From positions 30,531,001 through 30,595,000 of the forward strand of contig NC_080568.1 of assembly GCF_030253575.1 (NCBI RefSeq): a stretch of 64,000 bases of DNA, in the 5' to 3' direction. This DNA is from Rhododendron vialii (taxonomy: Eukaryota; Streptophyta; Magnoliopsida; Ericales; Ericaceae). Position 1 is the first letter of the stretch, and the number at the start of each line of letters is the position of its first letter. The notes under the pieces were generated by a model. That model worked only from the letters and a program-made list of their open reading frames with translations, did not search any database and had not been told where the DNA came from. This document shows, piece after piece, positions 1 to 11,319 of this stretch. The position numbers were made by a program, and so were the translations under genes.

Positions 1-429
1 ATTGCTGCAAGTACCTCTAACCTGAACTTTTTTCATCTATATATATTTTTTTTTTCTACTTTATGCTCTCATATTGGAAAGCACTGCATGCAAATGCATA
101 ATCAACCAACTCTAGTGTTAACGCAAGTAGATATGACACCGGTCCAATTCTTTCTGTGGTTTCGAATGGCCTAATATAACGTGGATTTATCTTAATTTTC
201 GGAAAGAAGAGTTCCTTGGGTGATACCTTTAAGAAAATTGAGTCTATAAGTTGTACACCACATATCTCCTCTCCTCTGTTGTACTATATAACTTTTTGCC
301 CATGGTAGGTCTGCCCTTGTTCGTAGGTTTTATTATTTCCATTTGACCAGAGTGATGAAATATCAATGCAAAAGTTGTTTTCTATTTGTAGGTTGGGAAA
401 TGATTTTCACACTTCCCTTATATTCTACT
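1..429. other. AT-rich sequence without a recognisable gene
   Basis: No open frame with recognisable protein similarity is present on either strand. The end of the stretch runs into the first copy of the GGCC minisatellite, so it is probably the flank of the repeat region that fills the first 20 kb. Confidence 0.5.
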
Positions 430-510
430 TCTGGCCATAATTCTTCGAGGCCAAGAGTAATTATTGGCGGCCATGAGTAATTCTTCGCAACCATGAGTAA
501 TTCTACCAAA
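430..510. repeat. GGCC-rich minisatellite, copy A
   Basis: Imperfect tandem units of about 21 bp built on the words GGCCATGAGTAATTCTTCG and GGCCAAGAGTAATTATTGG. The same array, in longer form, recurs at about 4,537-4,692 and 16,155-16,325, each time followed by the same downstream sequence. It therefore moved or was duplicated as part of a larger block. Confidence 0.7.
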
Positions 511-1030
511 TCCTTGAAAAAAATCCCTGGTCATCAGTACACAATCTAAAATCCATGCATCTACTTGAATTACGTACATGGAAAGCACAAATCAAAGATA
601 ACACATAGGGATACAGAAGTGCATTACATGACCAGAACGTGGAGATACGAATGGCTTATCAAATTATAGGAAAACTGAATAGCAGAGACACTACTGATTA
701 ACTTCATAAATCAAGTGGTTTGAATCAAAATTAGTTCTGGAGATTCGTTCATTCCTTAAGAGATCGACAAAATTCAAAAGGCTTTCCACACTTCATCAAA
801 GCACACAAAAACTGTTTCACCATCGGGATTCGTCCAAGGCGCTCAAGGCGGGGCTTATACATTGAGCAAATTTGGGTTTCTACACCTACACTATCACTTG
901 ACAACGACATCGACCACACCACCACCACCATTCGATCACCCTCCTTGCACAGTTGCACTAGTTCTGTCGCCACCACCTTGAGCACAAACACTTCAGTTTT
1001 GCCACTTCCAATTAACTTCTTCCAGATTTG
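511..1030. repeat. Dispersed repeat with CACC-rich segment, copy A
   Basis: This segment follows the minisatellite and is found again at about 4,700-5,290. Its second half is found at about 9,770-10,200. A recognisable core contains GGCGCTCAAGGCGGGGC followed by a run of CACCACCAC-like triplets. The open frames over the triplets differ in each copy and end at different places, so I treat the segment as non-coding repeat. Confidence 0.65.
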
Positions 1031-1622
1031 TATTTGGGACTTGTCCACAAGCAAATAGCGATTTTACGTCGGTGACAACTCCATTCCACCGATTTGCTGG
1101 ATAGGAGAAACTCTTAACCCTTTCCGTAACCCAAACTCCCCCTTGTCTATGAGGCTTATTTTCACAGCTAGCCCAGCTTCCTTTACCAGAAGCACCTTGT
1201 GACTCCTCACACCTTTTTTCCAAATCTGAATTCCTGAAGCCCATTTTTCCCTCTTGCAATACACATGTTGTTTACAATTGAACCACTCACGGATTCATTC
1301 TGCAGGGATGAGGGAGTGGGTGAGTCAACTATCTCAACTCCATGAAACGGGTGTTCACGAAACAGATAGTGAAAGTTTTGATTCATGCAAACAGTAGAGT
1401 TTTGAAAATGAATTCTTCAAGGGCTGCATTTGTGCAAAATGTGTTTGGTTTTGATGGAGGAGGTGATTCCAATGTGTCCTCCTCTATCAACTTCTCCTGT
1501 GTAATTCCTTTAGCCTTAACAACCTCACCATTGTTGCACTCCATTTCTAAAATGTCTTTCTCCTCTTCCCATGCGACTCTAGCCCACTCCGGTGTCAAAA
1601 AGAACTCATTTCCCTTCATCTG
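1031..1622 (-). pseudogene. Decayed fragment of a DnaJ/DUF3444-type gene (copy 1)
   Basis: On the minus strand short frames spell the stretch that, in plant J-domain proteins carrying DUF3444, lies between the J domain and the C-terminal domain. Visible are PEWARVAWEEEKDILEMEC, an acidic linker ending in LESPPPSKP, and further down a piece like KHPFHGVEIVDSPTPSSLQ. The stretch is broken by stops and frameshifts, and the zinc-ribbon cysteines are mostly lost. No J domain or DUF3444 is present nearby. Three sister fragments lie at 1,740-2,150 (opposite strand), 3,346-4,150 and 14,789-15,600. The family name comes from my recollection of the FWT.C..C..QYEY motif in the better copies. Confidence 0.6.
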
Positions 1623-1739
1623 AAGTCGAGTTAAAATAACTCTCGTACATCCTCTGGTTAATTAGGGCCTGTTCAGATGGAGGTAAGTTGAGTTTGTTTT
1701 GGCACCAGAGTGGGCTAGACTCACATCGGAAAGGAAAAA

Positions 1740-2150
1740 GATATTTTACAAATGGAGCGCAGCAAAGGTGAGGCTGCTAAGGCGAAAGAACTTGCAGAGA
1801 AGAAGCTGGTAGAGGGGGGCGCATTTGAATTACCTTCTCCATCAGAACCAAATACATTTTGGACTGAATGCAGCCATTGTAGAATCCAATAGAAATACCC
1901 TGTTGTTTACATGAATCCAAACCTTAGCTGCCCTTTTCGTAAACACCCGTTTCATGCAACTGAGATAGTTGACTCACCCACCGGTCGACACAATTTATCT
2001 ACCCCTCATCCCCATCCCTGCAGAATCAAAATATGTGAGCGGTTCTATTGCAAAGAACATGTCTGCTGCAAGAGGGAAAAAATGAGCTTCAGAAATTCTG
2101 ATTTATTTTTGGAGAAAAGGTATGAAGAGTCACAGCCACAAGGGTGGTAG
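1740..2150 (+). pseudogene. Decayed fragment of a DnaJ/DUF3444-type gene (copy 2, inverted)
   Basis: The plus strand reads MERSKGEAAKAKELAEKKL, then an acidic linker, then NTFWTECSHCRIQ, a stop, and MNPNLSCPFRKHPFHATEI. This is the zinc-ribbon region of plant DnaJ/DUF3444 proteins (two Cys pairs spaced by about 20 residues). One cysteine of the second pair is changed, since the text reads CPFR where a CxxC is expected, and a stop interrupts the ribbon. It lies head-to-head with copy 1, about 120 bp away. It is a dead fragment without its J domain. Confidence 0.65.
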
Positions 2151-2815
2151 ATCAGCTTCCAATTTGGTGTGGAAAAATCCTTGAAACTAATTTGACTCCT
2201 TCAAGACTTGAGATGTCAAATCTTTGGCTACCAAATTCGGTAGATCACACCAAATCCTAGAAAGAAAGCTCTTATCATCAGTACCCCCACAATCTATATC
2301 AAGGACAACAAATATACAGATACATAATCACAGATGCATTTACAAGATGCTAATATAAAATGTAAAGATATGATTGCTTACCAAGTCTCGGAAGCATGAA
2401 TAGCAGAGGCTATTGATGAAATCCAACCAAATTTGCTTGGAACCTTATTGACTAGCCATATCAAAGATTCGAAACATCGCCAAGTTCGGATCTTTTAGAA
2501 AACACAACTATTGAAATTGTTTTGCCTCAACTAGTTCTAAAAAATTGTCCAACACAACCATGAACAAAATGTAGGATGGACTCCTTATATTTATAGCAGA
2601 CTGTTTCCCAGAATCAACCTTCTTGGCATTGGGTTGAGACAAATCATGCATGGTCAATTTTTCTACTCTACTTAATGAACCATTAATATTCTTGTCAGTA
2701 TTGGAAAAATAAATATCTCTCCTGGAAATCAAAACCAATTTTGAATTATCAGATGCTTGGTTAAATCTTGGGTATGAAAGCTAAGTATTACCATCTGAGA
2801 TAATTGATTTAGGGA
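2151..2815. other. Repeat-derived non-coding stretch
   Basis: No gene is visible. Much of it (about 2,260-2,470) is a diverged copy of the sequence at about 17,180-17,400. Shared words include GATTGCTTACC and CTATTGATGAAATCC. It belongs to the same duplicated family as the DnaJ fragments. Confidence 0.5.
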
Positions 2816-2945
2816 ATTAATTTTTGCCACTCTCCTTTTCTCTAACAGCACTCCCCTTCTTTCACAAAACAAATCACCTAATAGAGACACAGAGGGGAGT
2901 GTCATTACAGAAAAGGGGAGTGGCAAAATCACTCCCCTTGATTTA
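2816..2945. mobile_element. Small foldback MITE, copy 1
   Basis: The two ends are inverted repeats: TTTTGCCACTCTCCTTTTCT on the left and AGAAAAGGGGAGTGGCAAAA on the right, with a second inverted pair (CACTCCCCTT / GGGGAGTGTC) inside. The element is about 120 bp with no coding. A near-identical copy lies at about 14,185-14,302 inside the duplicated block, and a shorter relative with ends TTAATGACACTCC lies at 37,321-37,450. The superfamily is not clear. Confidence 0.6.
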
Positions 2946-3345
2946 ATCTTAATTCTCACAATGACTTAAACTTTGTGTAGCTTACATCAATGAATTTCTT
3001 TTGTAATTTAGGGGGAAGAACTAATAAATGCATATTATAAAGCTGATTTTCTAAGACTTTGTTTCCCATTTTGTCTGTATTTGCCTAAATCTTTAAAAAG
3101 ACAGCAGAGAAAAATCCATGCCAAATTTATTAGTATAAATGTCCTGTCACTGTTGGCATGGATTGCTGAAATGAGTCCTATCTGGAGATGGTCCAAACAT
3201 AACTTGTAATCTCACTTTGATTTTTGCAATCTTTTCTTTCAGCAAATCAATTCATCAATATTTTTGCCCGCAACTTAATCTCTTAAAGATTTCTAGAATC
3301 AACATTGGAAAAGGAAGGACTTTTTTCTTGGGCTGGGCTGAGTTC

Positions 3346-4150
3346 TCAGTTTCCACCAGCAGCATTTGCATTTCCATCATTCTGTTCTTCCATTTCAAAC
3401 TTGGCCCGGATTTCCATCCGAGACCTGTTGGCTAGCAAATTGGTATTTTCCAACCTTGACAACTCCCTTCCACTATTCCCCCTGACAGTTTGAGAAACTC
3501 TAACAACCCTTTCTGTACTCGAGCTCCTACCCTGATTTCCATGCGCAACACCCCCACTTCCCGTCTCCAATTGACTACGCGCCTCTCTTGAAGTAACATT
3601 CGCCTCGAGCCGGCTCCTTTTCAGAGGCCGCTTTCCCTTTCCGGAACTGGACTTCACATTGGAAGCTAACCCAACACCCTTTCCCTCTGCAGCGCCTTGT
3701 GACACTGATTCCTCACAACTTTCCTCCAAGATTTGAACTCCTGAAGTCCTCCGTTTTCTTCCTCGTCTAGCAGCAAACATGTTGTTTGCAATAGAAACAC
3801 TTACATTTTGCTTCTGCAAGGATGAGGGACTAGGAGTAGATAAATTCTGTTGACTCGTGGGTGAGTCGGTTATCAGAACTGCATGAAACGGGTCTTTACA
3901 AAACATGCAACGAAAATGTTGCGTATTCATATTGTACTTTGCAATGGTCACATTCTGTCCAAAATGTTGTGTCTGGTTCTGGTGGAGGTAATTCCAATGT
4001 GTCCCCCTCACCTGACTTCTCCTCAGGAATTCCTTCAGCCTTCGCAACTTCATCTTTGCCGCGCTCCATTCGTAAAATGTCTTTTTCCTTTAGAAATGCG
4101 ACCCTAGCCAAACATATTTCTCCATTTGTAAAGTACTCTTCGATCTAAAA
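3346..4150 (-). pseudogene. Fragment of a DnaJ/DUF3444-type gene (copy 3)
   Basis: A 235-codon minus-strand frame (4,053-3,346) and an overlapping frame (4,111-3,896) together cover the middle of a plant J-domain protein with DUF3444. The overlap holds LARVAFLKEKDILRMERGK, then the acidic proline linker, then TTFWTECDHCKVQYEYAT. The long frame continues with RCMFCKDPFHAV, a basic nuclear-type patch AARRGRKRR, and a Ser/Arg/Glu-rich linker ending in EIRAKFEMEEQ. The two parts are in different frames, with a frameshift inside the zinc ribbon. The J domain, the DUF3444 domain and a start codon are missing. It is probably not translated into anything useful. Copy 4 at 14,789-15,600 is its sister. 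Confidence 0.7.
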
Positions 4151-4536
4151 CTCTTCTTAACAAGAAAACGACCAAACCATAAAACCACAAACATAATCAT
4201 CGTAATCGAGTAACCAGAGTACGAACTGACAGTAGTTGTTCACCATCAACACTAGTAGCACATATTTTCTACATCCAACACTTCTATATCCTGATCTAAA
4301 AACTGTCTTTAGATAACCAACCGGTATGCAAATGAACTAACTAAATAGAGAACTTTGAAAAACAATTCAATGAACACTGATTTCATCATCATTTTGATTA
4401 GCCATTTTTACACCCATCCAGTGATCCAAATTAACCTAGAGTCAATCTATAATTCAAAAGAGCAAAAGTGGTCTGGTGTAGTCACCATTGAATTTTACTC
4501 ACTAGAACTCCCAACTGGTTCCATCGGTTTGAATTA

Positions 4537-4692
4537 CTCTTGGCCACCAAGAATTACTCATGGCCGCACATAATTAATTACTCATGGCCGCAAAGAATGA
4601 CTCTTGGCCGCAAATAACAACTTCTGGCCATAATTCTTCGCGGCCAAGAGTAATTATTGATGGCCATGAGTAATTCTTCGCGGCCATGAGTA
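4537..4692. repeat. GGCC-rich minisatellite, copy B
   Basis: Tandem 19-22 bp units such as GGCCGCAAAGAATGACTCTT and GGCCAAGAGTAATTATTGATG. The array changes orientation in the middle: the word CTCATGGCCGC gives way to its reverse GCGGCCATGAG. The array as a whole can therefore fold back on itself. Confidence 0.75.
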
Positions 4693-4699
4693 AGTCTGC

Positions 4700-5290
4700 C
4701 AAATCCTTGAAACAAATCTCTTATCATCAGTACACAATCTAAAATCCATGCATCTACTTGAATTAAGTACATGGGAAGCACAAATCAAAGACAACACATA
4801 GGGATACAGAAGTGCAATACATGAACAGAATGTAGAGATACAATGGCTTATCAAATTATAAGAAAACTGAATAGCAGAGGCACTGCTGATTAACTTTATA
4901 AATCAAGTGGTTTGAATCAAAATTAGTTATGGGGATTCGTTCATTCCTTAAGAGGTCGACAAAATTAAAAAGGCTTTTCACACTTCAAAAAAGCACACAA
5001 AAACTGTTTCACCATCTGGATTCGTCCAAGGCGCTCAAGGCGGGGCTTATACATTGAGCAAATTTGGGTTTCTACACCAACACTATCACTTGACAAGGAC
5101 ATCAACCACACCACCACCACCACCATTTGATCACCCTCCTTGCACTAGTTCTGTCGCCACCACCTTGAGCACAAACACTTCACTACTGCTCCTCCACCAC
5201 CACCCCCATCATTTCAAACTATTGCCACCACAACCACCTCGCCATCATTCCACCAACATCCACCATGATTTTACCACCGCCCATACCGAA
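4700..5290. repeat. Dispersed repeat with CACC-rich segment, copy B
   Basis: Second copy of the sequence described at 511-1,030, again directly after the minisatellite. The CACC run encodes a different His/Pro-rich frame here than in the other copies, which argues against selection on any of these frames. Confidence 0.65.
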
Positions 5291-5739
5291 AAATAGTTTA
5301 CAACGTTCTCAAAAGTACATCAAAAGTACAAATGTCAATCCGGGTTAAACTTTGGGCGTTAAATTTAGAGAGGGAGAAACTTTAACTTGAAGAAATATGT
5401 CGAAATGGAGGAGGCCACATTAGCGGAAAGGATCAATGCTCTTGACGATCTGGAAGAAGATGATTTTTTTGGAGGAAGATGATGAGCTCGAAGGAAGGAG
5501 CCTCCCTTTCTCTGGAATTTTAATTATGGTATTTGGCGGTGCTTTTGGTTGGTTACTCTTGGCATTTTTAATTTCCTTTGGGTTTTAGTTTGTTTGGGTG
5601 TTGTGTTGTGGGGTCTTTTAGCGGTTGCAAGGCTTTCACTTTGGTCATGATGTCTTGGTTGGCTTCCTACCATCCTTTTTTGTTTGGTTCTCGCGTGGCT
5701 TTTGCCGATGTGCCCGACATCCATTTAATCTTTGTATCC

Positions 5740-6246
5740 TGTTGTGCCGAAAACGAAATTGAGAATATAAACAAAACAACAAGTGAAAATCAAGAACACA
5801 AGATTTACGTGGTTCTCCAAACTGGGTACGTCCACAGGAGAAGAGCAAGAGGATCCACTATAAACGGGGAGATAAAAACAGAGCCGGCTATACCCGTAAC
5901 TCTCGTTGAAGCATCCAATTACAGATATCTAGGGACAAATCTCTGGCGGAACCCGATAGGGATACTAAAACCCTAGGTGGAACCCAATAGAGCATAAACC
6001 AAAACCCTAATATCTAATCTTCAACATGAGAGACCCCTTGCGGGCCTCTCCAAAGGGATTCACTCAAGAAGTCCAAAACCTAATAAAGAGAATAAGGCTA
6101 TATTTATAGCCATAGAGTCCTTCCTAAAATCAATACTTGCCCAAACAAAATTCCTTGCACCCAAAGTCTAAACCAACAAGGAAACAAATCTTTTAGGAAG
6201 TCAAATATCTTTTCGACCATCCCAAATTCAAGGCATATCTCCAACA
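5740..6246 (-). repeat. LTR of the TRIM-like element (left)
   Basis: 507-bp terminal repeat with TG and CA ends. It is the downstream LTR in the element's own orientation. Confidence 0.9.
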
Positions 6247-6754
6247 AATCTCCACCTTGACTTGAATTCCCTCGAACTCAACACTATAGGCAATTCTCTC
6301 CTTCAATCGCTCATCTCCCCAAAAGCCCCCCATGGGGCAATCACTAATGGCATAAACGAGCAAGGCTCAAGCACACCTGCTTGACATTGTAAACGCGACT
6401 TAGGAAACCCAGCCGCACATGCCTCCAAATTGAGCCTCTATCTTCCAACGGGCACCTCCCACCCAACGCATCCCTCCCGGATACACACGAAGATCTGCTC
6501 AAACTCCACACGGAGTTAATTACCGACTCCACCACGGAGTTACTTACCGAACGAGTATACCGATAAATATAGTCTCCTCCTCAAACTCTTGACAAACTTT
6601 ATACATCTCCTCCAACAAAAAAACCCTTGAATAATCCTTGTTGAACAAACTTCTCAACTTTGTAACAAGTCGCCATTGAAACGATCACCAATTGCACAAT
6701 CCATAGCGGAAAACAAAAGCCTCGAATTGAAAACCCAAAGCTCCGATACCAGTT

Positions 6755-7262
6755 TGTTGTGTCGAAAATGAAATTGAGAATATAAACAAAACAACAAGTG
6801 AAAATCAAGAACACAAGATTTACGTGGTTCCCCAAACTGGGTACGTCCACGGGAGAAGAGCAAGAGGATCCACTATAAACGGGGAGATAACACACAGAGC
6901 CGGCTATACCCGTAACTCTCGTTGAAGCATCCAATTACAGATATCTAGGGACAAATCTCTGGCGGAACCCGATAGGGATACTAAAACCCTAGGTGGAACC
7001 CAATAGAGCATAAACCAAAACCCTAATATCTAATCTTCAACATGAGAGACCCCCTGGGGGCCTCTCCAAAGGGATTCACTCAAGAAGTCCAAAACCTAAT
7101 AAAGAGAATAAGGCTATATTTATAGCCATAGAGTCCTTCCTAAAATCAATACTTGCCCAAACAAAATTCCTTGCACCCAAAGTCTAAACCAACAAGGAAA
7201 CAAATCTTTTAGGAAGTCAAATATCTTTTCGACCATCCCAAATTCAAGGCATATCTCCAACA
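6755..7262 (-). repeat. LTR of the TRIM-like element (right)
   Basis: 508-bp terminal repeat. It is the upstream LTR in the element's own orientation and adjoins the primer-binding site at 6,740-6,751. Confidence 0.9.
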
Positions 7263-7673
7263 TATCCCTTCTCAAAGATTAATGAAATCTTTTTTGCCGA
7301 TTAAAAAATAATAATAATATTTCACCCTTAGCCTAGGCCATGTCCAAGAATCACCATGGATTTTGGGGAAACTTTAGCAACAAATTAAGATCTAGCTACA
7401 CATATTGAGCCCAACCCTGCTTCGAAACTTATAATATTAAGGTCCCAAATCATGCCAATCATCAAGCCTAACCACACAGATTGGCCATGCCCTACCACCC
7501 ATGTCATCAAAGGCTGGAAAATAGATCTCAAATTGAACCATTTCCTCACAGGCCAAGGGATTGGATCAGTAACCCAAAATATAATGGCCAACACTTTTGT
7601 CCATCTTCGTCCTCGTAGACATATTCCTCACAAGCTTGTATGGATCCCTAATTAATGCTACTAGTTTACACAA

Positions 7674-9227
7674 AATTGGAGTTCGGGAGTAATCGAAGCA
7701 AGCTCACAATGTTTGGTTAAAATGGGCCCGAGGAGCATTGAGCTGCGCCCGTGGCGCAAAACATTGCGCCTGAGGCGCTTTTGAATTACACAAGTACTCA
7801 AGTGGCTTGAATCATTGAAAAATTTGTTGAGTCTACTTTATAACTCAAGTGGTTTGAATAAAATATTTATCAATTAAAAAACATGACAGTTTTGCCCTTA
7901 ACAAGTCGAAAAACAAATCATTTTGGGAAAATCATCACTCTCATTTTAAATCGGATAAAAATAAAGAGGGTATCAAACGTAACAAAATGTTGTGGAGTCA
8001 AACCATAAAATAAATAAAATTTCGTGTTGAAAAGTTGATTGAAACCAAATCAATTCAAATATCGTCGGAACCACTAAGACTAAAATACATTTCCGTGCCC
8101 TTTTATTCATTGTATGTTTCATTATTTACTTAAATCCCTACGTTGGTGATAAAGTTGAAATATGGTGCTAGTTGTGGGGTAAACGAAAGATGTCTACGGG
8201 GTGAAGTAATGGTGATTGAGTTGAGGTGTTACGGTGGTAGCGTTGGTGGTGGAAGGATACATGGTAGTGATCAGAAGATTTTTGTAGTTAACGATGACTC
8301 TCTACCCACTTTTCATTAGTGAAAATTTATTATTTGTATACTTAGAGTCCATCATCTTGTAGTACTTGGAAAAACCTTTTTGACAACATATAATACACCT
8401 TGATCCAGTTTAAAATGAGTGAGATGTTAGCATCCTATCGGAAAAAAAAAAATTTTGACCCACTAAGGGTAAAAATGGCATCTTTTTTATTTACATACAA
8501 TTTTAAATCCAAACAACTTAGGTTATAAAATACATTCAACAAACTTTTTAACAGTTAAAACAACAAACAATTTAGGGTTAGGGTTTGGGGGTGATCAGAG
8601 CAACCTCGCAAAGTTTGGTTTGTGGTTGAATTTCAAAGATGTGCCCCGGGTGCATGATATTGCGCTTGAGGCGCATTCGAACTACAAAACAAGTTGAATT
8701 TTGCGGGCTTGCCACGAACACTCCCCAACTCCAATTTATGCGTGGTTTGAACCATTGAAAAGCTTGTTGAGTATACTTTATAACTCAGGTGGTTTAAATC
8801 CAAATTTATTTATCAATTTAAAGACATGACAAATTTGCCTTTAACAAGTCAAAAATTGGAAAAATCATCAGATCACTCTCATTTTAAATTGGATCAAAAT
8901 AAACAGGGTATTAAACATAAGAAAATGTTGTGGAGTCAAACCATAAAATAAATAAAATTTTGTCGAAATCACTAAGACTAAAATATGTTTCCGCGCCCTT
9001 TTATTCATTGTAAGTTTCATTATGTACTTAAATGCATACAGTGGTGATAAAGTTGAAATATGGTGGTAATTGTCGATATGCGAAAGATGTCTATAGGGTG
9101 AAGCAATGGTGGTGGAAGGGAGGTGTTACGGTGGTAGTGTTGGTGGTGGAAGGGTGGTAGTGCTCCGAAGATCTTTGTAGTTGATGATGACTATTTATCC
9201 ACTTTTCATCAGCGAAATTTTATTATT

Positions 9228-9299
<72 letters not shown>

Positions 9300-9790
9300 C
9301 TATTATTTGTATAGTTAGATTACATCATCTCGTAGTACTTGGAAAAAACTTTTTGACAACATATAATAGACCTTGATCCAGTTTAAAATGAGCGAGCGAG
9401 ATGTTAGCGCGCATCTTACCGAAGTATTTTTTTTTTTTGACCCACTGAGGATAAAAATGGCATATTTTTTTATGTAAAAATAATTTTCATTTCAAACTTA
9501 GATTATAAAATACATTCAACAAGATTTTTAACGGTTCAAAGCACGCACAAATTGAAGTTCGGGAGTGAACAGAGCAAGCTCGCAAAGTTTGCTTTGTGAT
9601 GGAATTAATTCAAAGATGCGCCCGAGGAGCATTGAACTGCGCCCCGGGGCGCATAACATTGCGCCTGAGGTGCATTCGGACTACACAATGAGTCAAACTT
9701 CTTGCACTGGCCCAAACACTCCCAAACTCCGATTTGCACGTGGTTTGAACAGTTGAAAAACTTGTTGATTATACTTTATAAATCAAGTGG
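7674..9790. repeat. Tandem repeat of about 0.95 kb with GCGCC-rich cores
   Basis: Three consecutive copies begin near 7,674, 8,585 and 9,545 (the last truncated). Each starts with a TTCGGGAGT-like word, then a GC-rich core with GCGCCCGAGG / GCGCCTGAGGCGC words, then AAGTGGTTTGAAT, and ends with GGTGG-rich and AAAATGAG-rich parts. Further partial copies lie at about 10,380-10,800 and 13,190-13,280. No frame is kept between copies. The unit is a non-coding tandem or dispersed repeat of unknown family. Confidence 0.75.
9231..9296. repeat. (AT)n microsatellite
   Basis: An uninterrupted TA dinucleotide run of about 66 bp inside the second 0.95 kb repeat unit. It is absent from the first unit, so it expanded after the duplication. 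Confidence 0.95.
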
Positions 9791-10200
9791 TTTGAATCAA
9801 AACTAGTTCTAGGGGATTCGTTCATTCCTTAAGAGGTCGAAAAAATTCAAAAGGCTTTCCACACTTCATCAAAACACACAAAAACTGTTTCACCATTGGA
9901 ATTCGTCCAAGGCGCTCAAGGCGGGGCTTATACATTGAGCAAATTTGGGTTTCTACACCTACACTATCACTTGACAAGGACATCGACCACAGCACCACCA
10001 CCGTTTGATCACCCTCCTTGCACTAGTTCTTTCGCCACCACCTTGAGCACAACCACTTCAGTACTACTGCTCCTGGCCTCCACCACCACCCCCACCGTTT
10101 CAAACTATCGCCACCACAACCACCTCGCCATCATTCCACCAACATTCACCGTGATTTTACCACCGCTCATACAGAAAAATAGTTTACAACGTTCTCAATG
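9770..10200. repeat. Dispersed repeat with CACC-rich segment, copy C
   Basis: Third copy of the sequence seen at about 700-1,010 and 4,900-5,290. The minisatellite is absent here. The sequence is joined directly to the end of the 0.95 kb repeat. Confidence 0.65.
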
Positions 10201-10308
10201 TTGGAATCTACTGCAATCGATCAATTCGTAGAAACTCAATCTCCCGTATCACACAATACATTTTGAATATTTGGCCTCTAAAATTAATTTTGTTGGAATC
10301 TACTGTAA

Positions 10309-10390
10309 TTGCCTGCTAGTTTAGCATCACTGCCGCTGTTAGATCAGCTTGAAGATCACCATGTGACCGTGGTTTTGATTAGCAGGGGCG
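10309..10390 (+). pseudogene. Detached fragment of a DUF241-family gene
   Basis: The frame reads ASLPLLDQLEDHHVTVV, matching ASLPLLDQQLEDDHHVTAV of the larger DUF241 pseudogene at 11,320-12,220. Only some 25 codons are recognisable. It is joined to unrelated repeat sequence on both sides, so it is a displaced piece of the neighbouring gene or of a relative. Confidence 0.65.
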
Positions 10391-10849
10391 GAATTCATGG
10401 AGTTGTCTTGAATTCTCACACAAGGGTCTTAGTTTTCGAGGATGCGCCCTGGCGCACTGAGATGCTCCCGGGGCGCATGAAAACTTCAAAATATGTCAAA
10501 TTTCGTAGGCTTGTCACGGATACTCCCGAACTCCGATTTGCACATGGTTTGAGCTATTATAAAGCTTGTTAAGCCTACTTTATAACCCAAAGTGATTTGC
10601 ATCCAAAATTATTTCTTTAATAAAAGACATGATGATTTTATCCTTAACGGGTCGAAAAACAAATCAAATTTGAAAAATCATCGCATCACACTCATTTTAA
10701 ATCTTACCAATACCTATTTTATATCAACAAAAAGGGTATTCAAGGTAATAAAATATTGTGGACTCAAACCATAAAAATAACTCAGGTGGAAAACAAAGAG
10801 GGTATTCAAGGCTTGTGCCTAAACTATTACATCATTGTCGACTTAAAGT

Positions 10850-11100
10850 AAAGGGAGCCCCTTTAATTATTATTTTTATAACTCTGGTGTTCGGATCAGT
10901 TTATGCGCACATCGATTAATCTTAGAGGACCAATCCCACCGGCCTTTTATGGGAGCCCCAGTTAAAAGTAGAGCAAAGCTCTGTACGGACTAGCCCAAAG
11001 GAGTTGATATCACCTTTTTAAGGTTTCGAGTGCAAAACCTTGGAAGGAAGCAAACTCTTAAGTTTCGTACTTTTACCACCAGGCCAACCCTTTGCGGTTA
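10850..11100 (-). mobile_element. tRNA-derived SINE
   Basis: On the minus strand a pol III promoter-like pair is visible: box A-like GGTTGGCCTGGTGG near 11,090 and box B-like TTTTGCACTCGAAACC near 11,035. The body follows with the typical plant SINE 3' words GGTCCTCTAAGATTAATCGA and CCGAACACCAGAGTTAT. The element ends in A/T-rich sequence. No clean target duplication was found. A related 3' end lies at about 18,590-18,700 on the plus strand. Confidence 0.65.
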
Positions 11101-11227
11101 TATATATACATTCTAGATTTTTGCAACTCTGACCGTCCTAATTATTAGATCATTGTTGACTTAAAAGGGAGCCCACCTTTCAATATTATGAAGACTATGT
11201 GGTTCAACCTTATCCCTCTTCATTTAG

Positions 11228-11235
11228 TATAAATA
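11228..11235 (+). promoter_or_regulatory. TATA box of the DUF241 pseudogene
   Basis: TATAAATA lies 85-92 bp before the ATG at 11,320. The spacing fits a plant promoter, so the upstream control region has survived while the coding part decayed. Confidence 0.5.
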
Positions 11236-11319
11236 GCGAAACCAAAGGACAATTCTTTTCACCATCCTAAATTTTGAGCTTCTATAACTAAGCAAAGTGA
11301 AAGAAAATACTCCCAAACT

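Larger units (their letters stand above)
2800..4480. repeat. Duplicated block X, copy 1
   Basis: This stretch is closely similar to about 14,160-16,130 in the same orientation. It includes the small MITE, the segment beginning GGGGGAAGAACTAATAAATG, the DnaJ-type gene fragment, and the sequence leading to the GGCC minisatellite. Copy 2 carries about 80 bp more near 14,545-14,625 and about 130 bp more near 15,650-15,780. Spacing and order are otherwise kept, so this is a segmental duplication and not independent insertions. Confidence 0.75.
5740..7262 (-). mobile_element. Small non-autonomous copia-type LTR element (TRIM-like)
   Basis: Two direct terminal repeats of 507 and 508 bp, roughly 98% identical by eye, start with TGTTG and end with CAACA. 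They enclose only about 508 bp with no recognisable coding, so the element is a TRIM-type non-autonomous member. The 5-bp target duplication TATCC is perfect (5,735-5,739 and 7,263-7,267). On the minus strand the primer-binding site TGGTATCGGAGC follows the LTR, close to the initiator-Met tRNA complement. AAGGTGGAGATT precedes the other LTR as polypurine tract, a copia-like feature. The structure looks whole, and it depends on other elements for movement. The low LTR divergence suggests a young insertion, of the order of a million years. The uninterrupted site is preserved at 12,763-12,785. Confidence 0.9.
5325..7680 (+). repeat. Duplicated block L, copy 1 (interrupted by an LTR element)
   Basis: The sequence outside 5,740-7,262 matches 12,363-13,200 nearly base for base. 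The block holds an acidic short frame (MEEATLAERINALDDLEEDD-like), a stretch with G/T-rich hydrophobic frames, and ends with the words AGATTAATGAAATCTTTT and TTTGCCGAT followed by A-rich DNA. Such ends are typical of truncated plant LINE 3' tails, but I cannot show reverse-transcriptase coding, so LINE origin is an inference. The remaining right part (7,330-7,680) has no recognisable gene. Confidence 0.65.

Noticed and set aside
5054-5296. His/Pro/Thr-rich frame as a small protein
   Set aside because: It is the CACC-rich part of a dispersed repeat, and the other copies encode different, non-matching frames.
6599-6934. 111-codon minus-strand frame inside the LTR element as a gag-like gene
   Set aside because: No similarity to any retroelement protein. 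It crosses the LTR boundary and is best seen as a chance frame in a non-coding TRIM-like element.
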